Assembly: GCA_020629095.1 (NCBI GenBank)
Contig: JAHDDZ010000040.1
Span: forward strand, 1 to 6,011
Source of the DNA: Candidatus Altimarinota bacterium
GTDB lineage: Bacteria > Patescibacteriota > Gracilibacteria > UBA4473
Direction of reading: 5' to 3'
DNA: 6,011 bases
Below the pieces are notes generated by a model. It was given only the letters and a program-made list of their open reading frames with translations. It ran no database searches and had not been told where the DNA came from. Within the stretch, counting starts at the first letter, position 1; the number at the start of each line of letters is the position of its first letter. Positions 5,039 to 6,011 of the stretch are shown here, one piece after another. A program made the position numbers and the translations under genes.

Positions 5039-5883
5039 TACCCCTTTAGAGCCTTATATATCCATTGATTTCCATAGTATTGCAGCTGATGGTCTTTGTT
5101 TGGGGCAATCAGCACTTTGGCCTCCGGCATCAGCTCAGCCAGCTGATGCGTGTTTGCAGTAGGAATGAGCGAATCGATTTGGCCATGCAGCAGCGTGACC
5201 GGCACCGAAACAGATGGATAGAGCCCCACCACAGCTGGCAAGTTGTGACGCCTATGGCGGTTTTCTTGCAGCGCGTTCCAGGTTACGCGCGGCACAAACA
5301 GCCCCATGATGGGCACTTTCGAAACCCAGTCGGCGGGCGTTGTTGGCTCCAGTTCTGTAAAATATGCCCCAGCGACACCAATGAAATGAGCAACATTTTG
5401 AGGATTTTGCGCAGTCAAAACGAGCGCAGGAGCCGCGCCATAACTATGTCCAAGCACAGTCACAGGCTGGTTTTGTGCTGTGACGATCGGCAAAAGCAGC
5501 TCTGCCTCCGCGATGATATCTCGTTTGATTTTGTGCCCCGATGCGCCATATCCAGGTCGCTCAACCACCAGCACATTAAACTCTTCCAGCACTGGCGTTT
5601 CACTCAGCAGCCCCTTCCAGTGCCAGATACCCCCAAAGCCACCATGCACCAGCAGTAGCGGCTTTTTGGCTTTGTCGCCAATATCAAAATAGCGCAGGCC
5701 ATCTGCCGTAGTTTCAATTTTCACATCCTTAACTATCTTGCTCATGTACCGCATTCCCCCAAAATCTGTCGCAATATATCGGTCAAATCCTTCGACAAAC
5801 AGCAGCAAAAAAACGAATAGAAGCACCCACAACTGCAGGCCTTTTATAGTGCCCCACCAGATCCATTTAAGTGCTTTTTTCAT
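5035..5883 (-). CDS. Membrane-anchored alpha/beta hydrolase
   Basis: A 282-residue alpha/beta-hydrolase-fold enzyme, probably an esterase or related hydrolase; the substrate cannot be read from the sequence. A basic N-terminus (MKKALK) and hydrophobic segment (about 17-31, LWVLLFVFLLLFVEG) form a signal anchor, placing the catalytic domain outside the membrane. The oxyanion-hole motif HGGFGG is at 80-85, a strand and loop VVERPGYGASG at 106-116, and the nucleophile elbow GHSYGA carries Ser147. The likely acid is Asp237 (HGQIDSLIP) and the likely catalytic histidine His265 (NKDHQL), so the triad is complete and correctly spaced. The length is normal for the family. The ATG at 5883 is preferred over an in-frame TTG at 5898, because the latter would add five residues with no ribosome binding site. 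There is no Shine-Dalgarno; a TGCTGTACT element ends 5 bases before the ATG (4 of 6 to TATAAT plus extended TGn), suggesting leaderless expression. It lies 39 bases downstream of tRNA-Phe on the same strand. No clear terminator follows. Confidence 0.88.
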   Translation of the reverse strand: MKKALKWIWWGTIKGLQLWVLLFVFLLLFVEGFDRYIATDFGGMRYMSKIVKDVKIETTADGLRYFDIGDKAKKPLLLVHGGFGGIWHWKGLLSETPVLEEFNVLVVERPGYGASGHKIKRDIIAEAELLLPIVTAQNQPVTVLGHSYGAAPALVLTAQNPQNVAHFIGVAGAYFTELEPTTPADWVSKVPIMGLFVPRVTWNALQENRHRRHNLPAVVGLYPSVSVPVTLLHGQIDSLIPTANTHQLAELMPEAKVLIAPNKDHQLQYYGNQWIYKALKGY

Positions 5884-5898
5884 ATGAGAGTACAGCAA

Positions 5899-5919
5899 AA
5901 ATAATCTCTTAGATTATTT
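5899..5919 (-). terminator. AT-rich palindrome after tRNA-Phe, possible terminator
   Basis: A perfect 9-bp inverted repeat, AAATAATCT and AGATTATTT, with a 3-base centre. On the minus strand it begins 3 bases after the tRNA CCA and its right arm ends in TTTTT. The stem has only one G-C pair, so it would be a weak terminator. It could instead be an operator for the hydrolase gene, whose start is 15 bases further on. Confidence 0.4.
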
Positions 5920-5922
5920 ATT

Positions 5923-5997
5923 TGGTGCCGCGAGATAGAATCGAACTATCGACACGAGGATCTTCAATCCTCTGCTCTACCCCTGAGCTACCGCGGC
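5923..5997 (-). tRNA. tRNA-Phe (anticodon GAA), CCA encoded
   Basis: A complete 75-base cloverleaf. The 7-bp acceptor stem GCCGCGG/TCGCGGC has one terminal G-T pair, followed by discriminator A and an encoded CCA. The D arm is GCTC/GAGC with loop AGGGGTA. The anticodon stem is GAGGA/TCCTC with loop TTGAAGA, giving anticodon GAA. The variable loop has 5 bases (GTGTC). The T arm is GATAG/CTATC with loop TTCGATT. Bases T8 and A9 are as expected. Position 37 is G, where most bacterial tRNA-Phe have A. Only 14 bases upstream are in view, so the promoter is outside the window. Confidence 0.95.
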
Positions 5998-6011
5998 GCA
6001 CGGCAAATAAT

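Noticed and set aside
5065..5658. Plus-strand frame of 197 codons opposite the hydrolase
   Set aside because: The minus strand encodes a complete catalytic triad here; the plus frame has biased composition and no start signals.
5884..5898. TTG start adding five residues to the hydrolase
   Set aside because: MKKALK from the ATG at 5883 gives a normal signal anchor, and the added residues lie in the promoter region.

Overview
The window reads as a chromosomal segment of a bacterium with a small, streamlined genome, most plausibly a member of the Candidate Phyla Radiation (Patescibacteria), perhaps Saccharibacteria. This is inference from three things. The longest gene is an ~880-residue single-chain VirD4/HerA-like ATPase of a type common in that group. 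Most starts lack a Shine-Dalgarno, and two have a perfect TATAAT box ending 6 bases before the ATG, as in leaderless transcripts. The tRNA-Phe carries G37, which suits a reduced tRNA-modification set. The standard genetic code reads through all genes. No mobile element, CRISPR array or phage gene was seen.

Layout: (1) bases 1-317 hold the 3' end of an AT-rich unknown gene on the plus strand. It converges, across a bidirectional terminator at 340-367, on a minus-strand gene (368-1009) for a small exported protein with six cysteines. (2) The 309-base gap 1010-1318 is the densest non-coding part. It holds a leaderless promoter for the exported protein, a divergent TTGACA/TATAAA promoter, a strongly structured RNA of about 180 nt that I cannot assign to a known class, two tandem terminators, and an extended -10 promoter whose expected start point is the ATG of the next gene. 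(3) Bases 1319-3952 encode the VirD4/HerA-like ATPase with a Lys/Pro/Thr-rich tail. It meets the next gene convergently, and a hairpin spans its stop codon. (4) On the minus strand, a 74-residue protein and a LOG-family (TIGR00730-type) nucleotide phosphoribohydrolase overlap by 17 bases and form an operon. (5) A membrane-anchored alpha/beta hydrolase and a tRNA-Phe(GAA) lie upstream of them on the same strand.

The genes do not form one obvious pathway. The ATPase stands alone, without VirB4, relaxase or pilus genes in view. The strongest candidate for something undescribed is the structured RNA at about 1079-1258, together with the closely packed divergent and leaderless promoters around it.
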